Assembly: GCA_003213695.1 (NCBI GenBank)
Contig: QCMO01000001.1
Coordinates: 1 to 64,000 of the forward strand
Source of the DNA: Pelagibacteraceae bacterium AG-422-C23
GTDB taxonomy: Bacteria; Pseudomonadota; Alphaproteobacteria; Pelagibacterales; Pelagibacteraceae
DNA length: 64,000 bases
Direction of reading: 5' to 3'
Position 1 is the stretch's first letter. Every line of letters starts with the position of its first letter. The translations under genes were made by a program, and so were the position numbers. The notes beneath the pieces are model-generated. The model saw nothing but the letters and a program-made list of their open reading frames with translations, searched no databases and was not told the DNA's origin. Positions 28,324 through 38,318 of this stretch are shown in pieces.

Positions 28324-28938
28324 ATGGAATACCTGGTATTAGGTTTTTTTACTGGGTTAAGTCTAATATTAGCCATTGGTGCTCAAAATATCTTTGTAAT
28401 AGAGCAGGGACTAAAAAAGCAATATGTGTTTTTAGTTTGTATAATTTGTTCATTATCAGACTTATTATTGATATTTTTTGGAATACTTTTATTTCATTTT
28501 TTTCATCAGTATTTTAACTTATTTGTAGAACTAACTCTAAATATTTTATTAATAATCTTTTTAATTTATTTCATATATTCTAAAATTAAATCTATTAAAG
28601 GAAATATAAGTTTTAATAGTGAAGTAAAAAATATATCCAAAATTGAAATATTTACTAAGACAATTGGTTTTACATATTTAAATGCACATGTATATTCTGA
28701 TACAGTTTTCTTTTTGGGAAATTTTTCGAAAAACTTTTTATTAGATGAAAAGATATATTTTGGAATAGGCGCTTCTATAGCATCTTTTATTTTCTTTTTT
28801 TTATTAGGGTATTTATCAACTTATTTTTCTAAATATGCTCAAAGCGATAGAATTTGGAGATCAATTAATTTGTTTATAATTGCTTTCATGTCACTACTAA
28901 CAATTTACATAATAAAAGAAACTGCATATTTTCTTTAA
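28324..28938 (+). CDS. LysE family exporter
   Basis: FFTGLSLILAIGAQNIFVIEQGLKK; multi-TM. Confidence 0.85.
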   Translation: MEYLVLGFFTGLSLILAIGAQNIFVIEQGLKKQYVFLVCIICSLSDLLLIFFGILLFHFFHQYFNLFVELTLNILLIIFLIYFIYSKIKSIKGNISFNSEVKNISKIEIFTKTIGFTYLNAHVYSDTVFFLGNFSKNFLLDEKIYFGIGASIASFIFFFLLGYLSTYFSKYAQSDRIWRSINLFIIAFMSLLTIYIIKETAYFL

Positions 28939-29005
28939 AAAATAAGATCTTTTGGTGTCAATTATGGCGCATGTTAAAATTTAATTTAGTGATTATTTCT
29001 AACAT

Positions 29006-29683
29006 ATGATTGAATTAAAAAAACATTTTGAACCAAAAAATCTAAGTGACAAAGTAGCTTTATCTTTTACTAAGTTCTTAAGATTTTTAGCTGATACTTT
29101 TTTTAAAAAAAGGTATGGCCATAGAGCTGTGGTTCTCGAAACAGTTGCAGCAGTTCCTGGAATGGTTGCAGGAATGTTAATTCATTTAAAATCTTTAAGA
29201 AAAATTGAAGATGATAAAGGTTGGATTAAAACTTTATTAGAAGAAGCAGAAAATGAAAGAATGCATTTAATGACTTTTATTCATATAGCTAAACCGACTG
29301 CTATAGAAAGGTTTATAATAATGATCGCTCAGTTTATTTTCATTTTTACTTATGGATTAATTTATTTAATTTCTCAAAGAACAGCACATAGAATTGTGGG
29401 TTATTTTGAAGAGGAAGCTGTTATAAGTTATACAGAATACTTAAATGAACTTGAGGCAGGAACCATACCTGATCAACCAGCTCCAGAAATTGCTATCAAT
29501 TATTGGAATTTACCATTGCACGCCACACTTAAAGATGTGGTTAGAGTTATAAGAGATGATGAGGCAGGTCATCGTGATGTAAATCATACTTTTGCAGATC
29601 TTATTAATATGAAAAAAAATAAAGAGAGTATTAATAAAAAAAATAAAGTTAAAAAAGAAGATGGAAAAGAAATTTTAAATTAA
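29006..29683 (+). CDS. aox: Alternative oxidase (AOX)
   Basis: [58 protein letters not shown] di-iron ligands. Confidence 0.93.
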   Translation: MIELKKHFEPKNLSDKVALSFTKFLRFLADTFFKKRYGHRAVVLETVAAVPGMVAGMLIHLKSLRKIEDDKGWIKTLLEEAENERMHLMTFIHIAKPTAIERFIIMIAQFIFIFTYGLIYLISQRTAHRIVGYFEEEAVISYTEYLNELEAGTIPDQPAPEIAINYWNLPLHATLKDVVRVIRDDEAGHRDVNHTFADLINMKKNKESINKKNKVKKEDGKEILN

Positions 29684-29685
29684 TT

Positions 29686-30972
29686 CTAATTTGAAAACCC
29701 ATATTTTCTAAGTCTAACATCACCAGTTCTTGCATGCGCTTCCATACCTTCATATCTTGATATCCTTGCACAAGCAGCTCCAACCGACTTTGTAGATTCT
29801 TTAGTCATTCTCTGAAAACTTAAAGTTTTAATAAACTTTCCAACAAATAAACCACCGGTATATCTTCCCGCACCTTTAGTGGGTAATATGTGGTTTGTTC
29901 CAGAACATTTATCGCCATATGCCACTGTTGTCTCTTCTCCGATAAATAAAGATCCATAGTTTTTTAATCGCTTATGAAACCATTCTAAATTTTGAGTTTG
30001 AACTTCTAAATGTTCAGGGGCGTATTCATCACTTATAGTTGCCATTTCTTCATCTGTATCACATAAAATTACTTCACCATAATCTCTCCAAGCAGCTTCA
30101 GCACTTGTTCTTGGAACCTCAGGTAATTCTGCAATTAATTCTGGAACTCTTTTCATTACCTCTTTAGCAAGTCTTTCACTTGTTGTGTATAACCAAGCAG
30201 GAGAGTTATAACCATGTTCTGCCTGTCCGACCAAGTCTACAGCAACCATCTCAGCATCGGCTTTATCATCTGCAATCACTGCTATTTCTGTTGGACCTGC
30301 AAACAAATCAATTCCAACCTTTCCAAATAAAATTCTTTTTGCCTCAGCAACAAACTGATTTCCTGGTCCTACCAAAATATCTGCAGGTGGGTTTTTGAAT
30401 AAACCATTTGTCATTGCAGCTATACCAGGAACACCACCTAAATTTAATATTACATCAGCACCACACAAATCAGCTGTATAAACTATGGCGGGATGTGCAC
30501 CTATATTTTCCTTTGGAGGGCTACAAGCAATAATGTTTTTAACACCAGCTACTTTTGCAGTAGTCACACTCATAACGGCTGATGCTATATGAGCATATCT
30601 TCCACCTGGAATATAACAGCCAGCTGTATTAACAGGTATTAATTTTTGACCTGCAAATAATCCTGGAGAAAGTTCTACTTCAAAATCTTGGCCATAGTTT
30701 TTAAGTTGTGCTTCAGCAAATTTCCTAACTCTCTCATGAGAAAACTGAATGTCATCTTTTGTTTTTTGATCTAATTCTTTCTTAATTTTTTCAATTCTTT
30801 CTTTTGAAACAACTATTTCACCATCATATTTATCAAATTTTTTTGTTAAATTAATACAAGCCTCTTCTTTTGATGTTTCAATTTCTTTTAAAAGATTTTT
30901 TACTATCTCAGTAGTTTTTGAATCATCAGTAGATGAAGTTTTAGGTGATTTTTTTAAATACTTTATCGCCAT
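29686..30972 (-). CDS. Histidinol dehydrogenase family protein (HisD or sulfopropanediol dehydrogenase HpsN-like)
   Basis: YIPGGRYAHIASAVMSVTTAKVAGV, GPGNQFVAEAKR, DLFAGPTE, QAEHG, CSGTNHILPT; starts IKYLKKSP; next to sulfonate genes. Confidence 0.85.
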   Translation of the reverse strand: MAIKYLKKSPKTSSTDDSKTTEIVKNLLKEIETSKEEACINLTKKFDKYDGEIVVSKERIEKIKKELDQKTKDDIQFSHERVRKFAEAQLKNYGQDFEVELSPGLFAGQKLIPVNTAGCYIPGGRYAHIASAVMSVTTAKVAGVKNIIACSPPKENIGAHPAIVYTADLCGADVILNLGGVPGIAAMTNGLFKNPPADILVGPGNQFVAEAKRILFGKVGIDLFAGPTEIAVIADDKADAEMVAVDLVGQAEHGYNSPAWLYTTSERLAKEVMKRVPELIAELPEVPRTSAEAAWRDYGEVILCDTDEEMATISDEYAPEHLEVQTQNLEWFHKRLKNYGSLFIGEETTVAYGDKCSGTNHILPTKGAGRYTGGLFVGKFIKTLSFQRMTKESTKSVGAACARISRYEGMEAHARTGDVRLRKYGFSN

Positions 30973-31067
30973 TGATTGTTTCTTTTTGATTTGTTGAAAT
31001 GTATTTAAAGTATAAGTTCTATATTTTCAATGAAGAATTTAATTAAATTATTAATTATTATTTAGAA

Positions 31068-31979
31068 TCAGTCTAAAGCCACTACAGCCGCAGCAATAGA
31101 GGCTAATCTAGCTGGTGCCTCATCAGATCGGCTTGTTATGACAACTGGAACTTTACCACCAACAACAACTCCTGCGGCACAAGCACCACAAAAATATATT
31201 AACATTTTAACTAAACCATTACCTGTTTCTACACTTGGCACTAGCAAAACATCAGCCATTCCAGCCACGTTATTTCTTATTCCTTTAATAGCTGCAGATT
31301 TCTTTGAAATACTGTTATCAAAAGCAAGAGGACCAAACACATCAGCATTTAAATTTTCTTTTTTTGCAAGTTGAGTTAATTCTTCTGCATCTTTTGAACT
31401 TGGAACACTATCAAGAACTTCCTCTGTCGCTGATAAGATTGCAATTTTAGGTCTTTCAATACCTATTCTATTTGAAAAGTTAATCACATTTTTAAGAATA
31501 TGCATTTTTGTTTTTACATTAGGCAAAACATTTAATGCTCCATCAGTAATTATAAGTGGCTTATCTTCCTTATCTAAGGTCATATGCCAAATATGACTTA
31601 ATCTGGTTTTTCCTAATAAACTATATTCTCTTTTAAGAACTTCCTTCATTAAAATATCTGTATGAATATGACCTTTAACTATAATTCTAATTTTTTCCTC
31701 ACTAGCAAGTTTTGCAGCAATAGCAGCCGTGTTATTTTCAATTGGCTCATGAATAATTTCATATTTGGAAATATCCCATTTTAGATCTTCAGCACATTTT
31801 AAAATCTCTTTTTCATCACCAATAAAAACAGGTTCAATTAAATTTTCATTTACAGCATCTTGAACTGAAAGCATTGGCAAAGGTTTACCAGCATTAACTA
31901 TACCTGCTTTAACTCCTTTTTTCTTATGAGCAACGTTCAATAAGTTATTAGGACAGACAATTTCTTTATTTGAAAGCAT
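31068..31979 (-). CDS. Phosphate acetyl/butyryltransferase
   Basis: PTA_PTB-like: IVKGHIHTDILMKEVL, LIITDGALNVLPN, KIAILSATE, VLLVPSVETGNGLVKMLIYFCGACAAGVVVGGKVPVVITSRSDEAPARL. Confidence 0.85.
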   Translation of the reverse strand: MLSNKEIVCPNNLLNVAHKKKGVKAGIVNAGKPLPMLSVQDAVNENLIEPVFIGDEKEILKCAEDLKWDISKYEIIHEPIENNTAAIAAKLASEEKIRIIVKGHIHTDILMKEVLKREYSLLGKTRLSHIWHMTLDKEDKPLIITDGALNVLPNVKTKMHILKNVINFSNRIGIERPKIAILSATEEVLDSVPSSKDAEELTQLAKKENLNADVFGPLAFDNSISKKSAAIKGIRNNVAGMADVLLVPSVETGNGLVKMLIYFCGACAAGVVVGGKVPVVITSRSDEAPARLASIAAAVVALD

Positions 31980-31981
31980 GA

Positions 31982-33022
31982 TTAATTTTTGAGAATTTCT
32001 AAATCTTTTTTTGTACTTGTTAGTATTTTAATCTTCTTTTTTGAATTTGTTTTCAACCTTTTATATTTATTTTGACCAGGATACATTATCTCTTTAATTC
32101 CCTTAACTCTTGGTAATTTTTTAATTTTTTTAATATTATCTTTTATTCTAGTATTATAATTTTTTACAAACAAATTTGTTTTAAATGTGATGAACAAATG
32201 ACCAATATTTTGTGGGCCACTGAAGTCATCAAAAGGATCTTTTACCCGTCCAGCATGATTACCACCGGTTAATACACCACTCAAAATATCTACCATCCAG
32301 GCCAAACCCGATCCTCTAAATCCAGCAATTGGCAGCTGAACACCTTTTAATGCTTTTTTAGCATCGGTAGTAGGTCTACCAAATTTATCTAAAGCAACAC
32401 CCTCAGGTATTTTTTGATTATTTCTTGCAGCAACTCTAATCTTACCTCTATTAATCATTGAAATAGATGTATCTAAGATAAAAGGTATTTTAGATCCAGT
32501 TGGTGTGCCAAAACAAATTGGATTAGTTCCAAACAAACTCTTTAAAGCACCATGAGGTGCAACAGCAGGCGGTGCATTCGTATAGATCATAGTAACTAAA
32601 TTTTTTTTTACAGCTTGCTCTGCGTAGTAACCTGATAATCCATAGTGACCACTATTTTTTACAGCGACCATTCCAATCCCAGTTTTTTTCGCATTTTTAA
32701 TTGCCGTTTTAATCGCAATATCAGCAGCAACAAATCCTATACTATTGTTTGCATATATATGAGAAATTGATTGAGAAATCTTTTTGATTTTAATTTTAGG
32801 CTTAGGATTAATTACTTTCTTTTTAATTCTATCACAATACATTTTCAAGCGTGACAAGCCATGCCCGTATGCACCAACTAATTCTGCATTTATTAAAGCA
32901 TTTGCTGAAATTGAAGCATGATTACTACTTAAACCAAACTTCTTAAAAATATTAACAATTTCTCTCTTAAGAATATTAGTTTCCAATTTAACCTTTTCCA
33001 CGCCATGGAATAGTTTTATCAA
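31982..33022 (-). CDS. Ldh2/malate-lactate (ComC/sulfolactate)-type dehydrogenase
   Basis: NAELVGAYGHGLSRLKMYCDRI, GMVAVKNSGHYGLSGYYAEQA, PHGALKSLFGTNPICFGTP; true start probably downstream of the ORF-track start. Confidence 0.82.
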   Translation of the reverse strand: MIKLFHGVEKVKLETNILKREIVNIFKKFGLSSNHASISANALINAELVGAYGHGLSRLKMYCDRIKKKVINPKPKIKIKKISQSISHIYANNSIGFVAADIAIKTAIKNAKKTGIGMVAVKNSGHYGLSGYYAEQAVKKNLVTMIYTNAPPAVAPHGALKSLFGTNPICFGTPTGSKIPFILDTSISMINRGKIRVAARNNQKIPEGVALDKFGRPTTDAKKALKGVQLPIAGFRGSGLAWMVDILSGVLTGGNHAGRVKDPFDDFSGPQNIGHLFITFKTNLFVKNYNTRIKDNIKKIKKLPRVKGIKEIMYPGQNKYKRLKTNSKKKIKILTSTKKDLEILKN

Positions 33023-34913
33023 TTATTTTTCTTAAAGTTACATCAAATAAAAGACCTAACATTCCCATAATAAATATTGTGATCCATATAACTTCATATT
33101 GAAAATATTTCTTAGCAACATTTTCAACAAATCCAATTCCTGTTGTACCTGCTAAAAACTCAGCAGCAACTAATGTTCCCCAGCACATACCTACTGCAAC
33201 CCTTATACCAGTAAGAATTTCTGGTAATGAGTTAGGGAAAATTACATATCTAAGTATTTGTTTTTTAGATGCCCCCAATGAGTGGGCTGCATGGATTTTT
33301 GATAGTTGAGTTCCAGAAGCACCAGCTCTTGCCGAAATTATCATGATTGATAAAGAAACCATAAATAATAAAAATACTTTTCCGGTGTTATCAATTCCTA
33401 ATACAGAAATAATCAATGGCGCCCAAGCTAGAGGAGGAACAGGTCTATATAGTTCAATTAAAGGATCAAAGAAACCTTTAGCAAATCTGTTTAATCCCAT
33501 AAATAATCCTAAAGGAACTCCTATAATAATTCCAAAAACTAACCCTAAAAAAACCCTCATAAATGAATCCCAGATATGACCATAAGGAACAGGAACTTTT
33601 AGTAATTTAAAATCACCTGTAACAAATTTAAGGACTGAGCCCTTAAAGTTTTGTTTTACTATTCCATCTTTAGTATGAACAGGGTATTCACCTGGTAAAA
33701 TATCGGCAATCCAATCAGGAAAAATAAAACCAATCACATTACTTAAGTCAACCATTTTTATCCAGAGAAGAGGAATATCTTTATAACCAACACTTGGTTT
33801 TGACATTAAAACAAATTTATTAAAAGTATCAGAGGGTTTTGGAAGCCATCTACCGGATCCTTGTTCAGAACAACTTGGTCCACTCGCAACAATGGTTCCA
33901 GCTGGAAACAAAAAAATATCAATAAGTCTTAAACCACCTTGTGCATCTAATTGAGCATTATCAAATTTGATAATTGCATTCTGCATTTTATCTAAGGCAT
34001 TTGGTGGATAAATACTTGCAAACTCTATTCTTCTTGCAATTTTGACAATATCTTTTGCATAAGTAGAAGCAACTTCTTCACTATCACTTAAGTCATTTCT
34101 ATAAACTTTAATTTCATCTTTAATTTCTTTAATTCTATTTTTGAATTCTGGATTATGGTTTCTTAGTTTAAAAAATTCATCACTTATCAAATTTAACTCT
34201 TGTGCTGCAGCGTGAAATTTTAAGCCTTTGTCTGTGGCTGGAACAAGAGGGACTTCTAATGTATTTTCAATACTTCCTGAACCCGCATCAATTTTTGTGA
34301 TACCCCAACCACCTTCTTCATTTACAGCCTTAAGCCTTTCGTTTAGTTCCTGCTCTGTTTCAAACGGATAATCAGATTTTTGAAAATTTTCAGTTAAAAG
34401 ATTAATTTTACCAGTTATATCGTTAATTTTTTCTCTAGTTTCGTTTTCAAGTAAATCCTCATTAGTCAATAATGGAATTAATTGATTTGTTTTACTTATA
34501 AAGTTTACGAGAATTGTCTTTTGCTCATTGTTAAGTTCATTAGAATTTTTTATCTCATTCGAGAGTTTTTCTAAGTTCTCATTTTCTTTTTTAATTTGAG
34601 AAGTACTTTTAAACTCTCTTTCTTCTATAGGAAATTGATATTTTAATCCCAATAAAGAGTCATTTACTTTTCCTACTTGACATAGCTCATTTGCTGATTT
34701 TGGATAAAAACCTTTTGCGATATCCCAAGAATAATAAAGCCAAATTAAAAGAAGAAAACTACTTCCAACAATAACCCAATGAGTTCCACCCAATGCTCTT
34801 TCAGGATTTCCAAAAACTGCATCAACTTTTTCTGTTTTGATTAAGCGTCTGCCATAAAGGATACAACCGACGACAGCAAAAAATATTAAAAAAGTTACTA
34901 TTTGTGTTAACAT
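32988..34913 (-). CDS. tauC: TauC-type ABC permease with about 390-aa N-terminal extension
   Basis: C-terminal permease domain (SFMRVFLGLVFGIIIGVPLGLFMG, EAA-like HAAHSLGASKKQILRYVIFPNSLPEILTGIR); long N-terminal TM plus coiled-coil-like region. Confidence 0.88.
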   Translation of the reverse strand: MLTQIVTFLIFFAVVGCILYGRRLIKTEKVDAVFGNPERALGGTHWVIVGSSFLLLIWLYYSWDIAKGFYPKSANELCQVGKVNDSLLGLKYQFPIEEREFKSTSQIKKENENLEKLSNEIKNSNELNNEQKTILVNFISKTNQLIPLLTNEDLLENETREKINDITGKINLLTENFQKSDYPFETEQELNERLKAVNEEGGWGITKIDAGSGSIENTLEVPLVPATDKGLKFHAAAQELNLISDEFFKLRNHNPEFKNRIKEIKDEIKVYRNDLSDSEEVASTYAKDIVKIARRIEFASIYPPNALDKMQNAIIKFDNAQLDAQGGLRLIDIFLFPAGTIVASGPSCSEQGSGRWLPKPSDTFNKFVLMSKPSVGYKDIPLLWIKMVDLSNVIGFIFPDWIADILPGEYPVHTKDGIVKQNFKGSVLKFVTGDFKLLKVPVPYGHIWDSFMRVFLGLVFGIIIGVPLGLFMGLNRFAKGFFDPLIELYRPVPPLAWAPLIISVLGIDNTGKVFLLFMVSLSIMIISARAGASGTQLSKIHAAHSLGASKKQILRYVIFPNSLPEILTGIRVAVGMCWGTLVAAEFLAGTTGIGFVENVAKKYFQYEVIWITIFIMGMLGLLFDVTLRKIIDKTIPWRGKG

Positions 34914-35711
34914 TTAATTTTCTTTCCCCATAATTTCTTCTTCCATATTCCAAATCATTTCTAAAATTTCCTCTCGCTTTGCAGAAAAATCTTTATCTTT
35001 TTTAATTTCCCTTAAGTCTTGTTTAAGTCCCATTGATGCAAATGGAAGATTATATTCTTTATGTATACGACCTGGTCGAGGAGCCATTACATATAATCTT
35101 TCACCAAGAAGTAATGCTTCTTCAACAGAGTGAGTTATTAAAATAATTGTTTTTCCAGTTTCTTTCCAAATTTTTAGAACTAGAGACTGCATTTTTTCTC
35201 TTGTTAAAGCATCAAGAGCTCCTAATGGCTCATCCATTAAAATTAAATCAGGATCATTTATTAAACATCTTGCAAGAGCAACTCTTTGCTGCATACCTCC
35301 AGACAATTGATAGGTTGGAGTATTTCCAAAACCTTTTAACCCAACTATTTCAAGCCATTCATCAACTCGCTTTGAAGTTTTTACTGGGTCTTCTTTTTTC
35401 ATTCTTAATCCAAAATTGACATTTTCTGCAACAGTTAACCATTCGAACAAGGCACCTTGTTGAAAAACCATTCCTCTTTCAACACCTGGCCCGTCTATTT
35501 CTTTATCATTTAAAATAATACTTCCAGAAGTTGGTCTGATAAATCCTGCGGTGATATTTAACAAAGTTGTTTTTCCACAACCTGAAGGTCCAAGAACTGT
35601 TAACAGCTCTCCCTTTTTTAAAGTAAAATTCAAATCTTTTAATGCGTGAACTGTTTCCCCTTTGGGGGTTTTAAAAATCATATTAAGATTTTGAGAAATA
35701 AGGTCACTCAT
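34914..35711 (-). CDS. tauB: TauB-type ABC ATPase
   Basis: GPSGCGKTTLLN, LSGGMQQRVALARCL, LILMDEPLGALDALTR. Confidence 0.93.
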   Translation of the reverse strand: MSDLISQNLNMIFKTPKGETVHALKDLNFTLKKGELLTVLGPSGCGKTTLLNITAGFIRPTSGSIILNDKEIDGPGVERGMVFQQGALFEWLTVAENVNFGLRMKKEDPVKTSKRVDEWLEIVGLKGFGNTPTYQLSGGMQQRVALARCLINDPDLILMDEPLGALDALTREKMQSLVLKIWKETGKTIILITHSVEEALLLGERLYVMAPRPGRIHKEYNLPFASMGLKQDLREIKKDKDFSAKREEILEMIWNMEEEIMGKEN

Positions 35712-35743
35712 AAGATTTCTTTATATTCAAATTTTTAATAAAA

Positions 35744-35780
35744 AAATAGGCACCAACTTGTTTAGAATTGGCGCCTATTT
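35744..35780 (-). terminator. Intercistronic tauA/tauB terminator/attenuator hairpin
   Basis: Minus strand AAATAGGCGCCAA-loop-TTGGTGCCTATTTTTTT: 13-bp stem with one G-U, U-tract. Confidence 0.88.
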
Positions 35781-35800
35781 AAATTTTATTTACCTTTAGA

Positions 35801-36742
35801 TTACAAAGGTAAGAAACTCGTGTCTACGTTTCCTCTTGGTGTTCCCATTCCTTTTAAGAATGCATCAAGATTTCCTTTAGTCATAGATTCTTTAGTTTCT
35901 TCGGGTGTTAAGAATTTGAAACCACTTAATGTTTCTTTCATATCACCAACTTTCATTTCTGAAGCTTTAGCCATAACACTCATATTGCTTTTACCAGCTT
36001 TGTATCTAGCATTAGCTTCATGAGTTACTTCTATGAAAGTTCTAAGCATCTCAGGATTTTCCTTCATAAACTTTGTAGTTACTGAAGTAATATCTATTCC
36101 TAAGATACCAGCAGCTCTTGCTTCATCAACTGTAAGTAATCTTGATCCTACAGCAGTTGCAGCTTTAATAGAATTACCACCAAATAAACATGCCATTACA
36201 ACATCACCACTTACTAAAGCAGCAGCTCCTTCTTCAGGATCCATTTGAATAATATCCATTTTTTTTCTGTCAGCTCCAACAACTTTCATACTTTCATCAA
36301 AAACATATTCAGCCATTGTTCCTAGTGGTACAGCAACTTTTTTACCTTCTAATTCAGTAGCGTTTGCTTTTGTAATTCCAGAAGCATTAGAAGTAACACA
36401 AGTTGTTCCTCCCATTCCGTATTCCATAGCAATATCTACAAGTTTAATAGGTGCTTTAGATTTCACTGCGTTAATAAACGGAACTAATCCTTGAGAGTAA
36501 GAAATATCAATATCTCCTGCTAACATTGCATCAGTCATTGCTCCACCATTAGTGAAGTTTGTCCATTTAACTGGCACTCCAAGAGCCTTAGCGAATGCTT
36601 TTTTCTGCATATCTTCTAAGTTTGGACTTGGCCATTCTAAAAAGTAAGCAACCCTAACTTCGTTAGCAGCTGAATTAGCAACTGAAATACTTAAGTTAAG
36701 AGCCACAAAACATCCTAATAGAAAACTAATTATTTTTTTCAT
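35801..36742 (-). CDS. tauA: Taurine/sulfonate-type ABC substrate-binding protein
   Basis: Signal peptide; VRVAYFLEWPSPN, DISYSQGLVPFINAV; co-oriented with tauB/tauC. Confidence 0.88.
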   Translation of the reverse strand: MKKIISFLLGCFVALNLSISVANSAANEVRVAYFLEWPSPNLEDMQKKAFAKALGVPVKWTNFTNGGAMTDAMLAGDIDISYSQGLVPFINAVKSKAPIKLVDIAMEYGMGGTTCVTSNASGITKANATELEGKKVAVPLGTMAEYVFDESMKVVGADRKKMDIIQMDPEEGAAALVSGDVVMACLFGGNSIKAATAVGSRLLTVDEARAAGILGIDITSVTTKFMKENPEMLRTFIEVTHEANARYKAGKSNMSVMAKASEMKVGDMKETLSGFKFLTPEETKESMTKGNLDAFLKGMGTPRGNVDTSFLPL

Positions 36743-36820
36743 TTGTTCCTCTTTGTTGATTTATAATAGTAATAGTTAAAATTAAATTTGCTTAGATGTA
36801 AAACAAAAAAGTGTCTATTT

Positions 36821-36843
36821 TGATACAACTTTAAGTTGCGTCA
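36821..36843. promoter_or_regulatory. 23-bp palindrome in tauA/aminotransferase divergent promoter region
   Basis: TGAtaCAACTTtAAGTTGcgTCA; 9 of 11 symmetric positions match. Confidence 0.6.
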
Positions 36844-36929
36844 ATTATTTTGGTGGTTAATTATACCTATTTAGTCTAAAGAATCTTTCAGTTAAGATAT
36901 ATTAAAATTATTATTTAAAGAAAGATTCT

Positions 36930-38276
36930 ATGAGTTCAGAAAATCGTACTTCAGTCCCTAATTCGTTAAACGAACATTGGATGCCATTTACATCAAATAA
37001 AGATTTTAAACAAAATCCAAGATTAATTACAGAGGCAAAAGGAGTTTATTTAAAAACCCATCACGGCAAAACTCAAATTGATGCAAGCTCAGGATTATTT
37101 TGCAATCCACTAGGCCATGGAAGAAAAGAAATTACTGAAGCTGTAACTAAACAATTAGAAACTTTAGACTATGCTCAACCATTTCAACAAGGGTTTGGTG
37201 GCTCATTTGAACTAGCTACAAGAATTTCAAAACATACTCCAGGTAATTTAAATAAAATGTTTTACACTATCTGTGGATCAACTGCAGTTGAAACAGCAAT
37301 TAAAATTGCTGTGGCATATCATAGAGCAAGAGGTGACGCACATAGATTTAGATTTGTTGGTAGAGAAAGAGGTTACCATGGAATGAATATTGGATGTGTT
37401 TCTGTAGGCGGAATGGTTAATAATGTTAAAACCTTTGCAAGTATTTTAATGCCAGGGGTTCAACACATGAGACACACACATCTACCTGAACACAAATTTG
37501 TAAGTGGCCAACCAGAAACAGGTGGAGATTTAGCAATGGACTTAGAAAGAATAGCGAGTAATTTTGGACCAGAAAATATAGCAGCCTGTATTGTTGAACC
37601 TATTGCTGGTTCTACTGGAACTTTAGTTCCACCAAAAGGATATTTGCAAAAGTTAAGAGAAATTTGTGACAAACATGGAATACTATTAATTTTTGATGAA
37701 GTAATAACTGGATGGGGAAGAACAGGATCATCTTTCGCTGGACATGAGTTTGGTGTAACGCCTGATATTATGACTATGGCAAAAGCTACTACTAACGGAG
37801 TAGTGCCAATGGGTGTTGTTGCTTGTAAGGATGAAATTTATGATGCTGTAATGGATGCATCTCCAATGGGATCAGTTGAACTATTTCATGGTTATACTTA
37901 TTCAGGAATTCCGGTTGCCGTTGCTGCAGCATTAGCTGTTCAAGATATTTTTGAAAAAGATGATATCTTTAATAGAGCAAAAAAGTTAGCTCCTTATTTC
38001 CAAAAAGGTTTATTTTCTCTTCAAGACTTAGAGTCAGTAGAGAATATTAGAGGCTATGGAATGATGGGTGGAATTGATATGAAGATGAAAGGTAAGCCTG
38101 GTAAAGCTGGTTTTGAATGTTTCAAAGCATGTTATGAAGCAGGTGTTAATTTTAAAGCTACAGGAGATTGTTTAATTATAGCACCACAATTTATCTGTGA
38201 AGAAAAACATATTGATGAGATTATTGATAAGTTGAGAACAGGTATCACTAACTATCAAAAGAACCAAAAAAATTAA
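36930..38276 (+). CDS. tpa: Class III omega-aminotransferase, likely taurine:pyruvate aminotransferase
   Basis: GSTAVETAIKIAVAYHRARG, YHGMNIG, LLIFDEVITGWGRTGS, TMAKATTNGVVPMG; next to tau transporter and ald. Confidence 0.82.
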   Translation: MSSENRTSVPNSLNEHWMPFTSNKDFKQNPRLITEAKGVYLKTHHGKTQIDASSGLFCNPLGHGRKEITEAVTKQLETLDYAQPFQQGFGGSFELATRISKHTPGNLNKMFYTICGSTAVETAIKIAVAYHRARGDAHRFRFVGRERGYHGMNIGCVSVGGMVNNVKTFASILMPGVQHMRHTHLPEHKFVSGQPETGGDLAMDLERIASNFGPENIAACIVEPIAGSTGTLVPPKGYLQKLREICDKHGILLIFDEVITGWGRTGSSFAGHEFGVTPDIMTMAKATTNGVVPMGVVACKDEIYDAVMDASPMGSVELFHGYTYSGIPVAVAAALAVQDIFEKDDIFNRAKKLAPYFQKGLFSLQDLESVENIRGYGMMGGIDMKMKGKPGKAGFECFKACYEAGVNFKATGDCLIIAPQFICEEKHIDEIIDKLRTGITNYQKNQKN

Positions 38277-38318
38277 CTACTTTATATTTTTTATATCTAT
38301 AGTTAACAGAGAGAGATA

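Noticed and set aside
35147-35419. 90-aa plus-strand ORF inside tauB
   Set aside because: Antisense to a confident ABC ATPase; Leu/Phe-rich shadow ORF.
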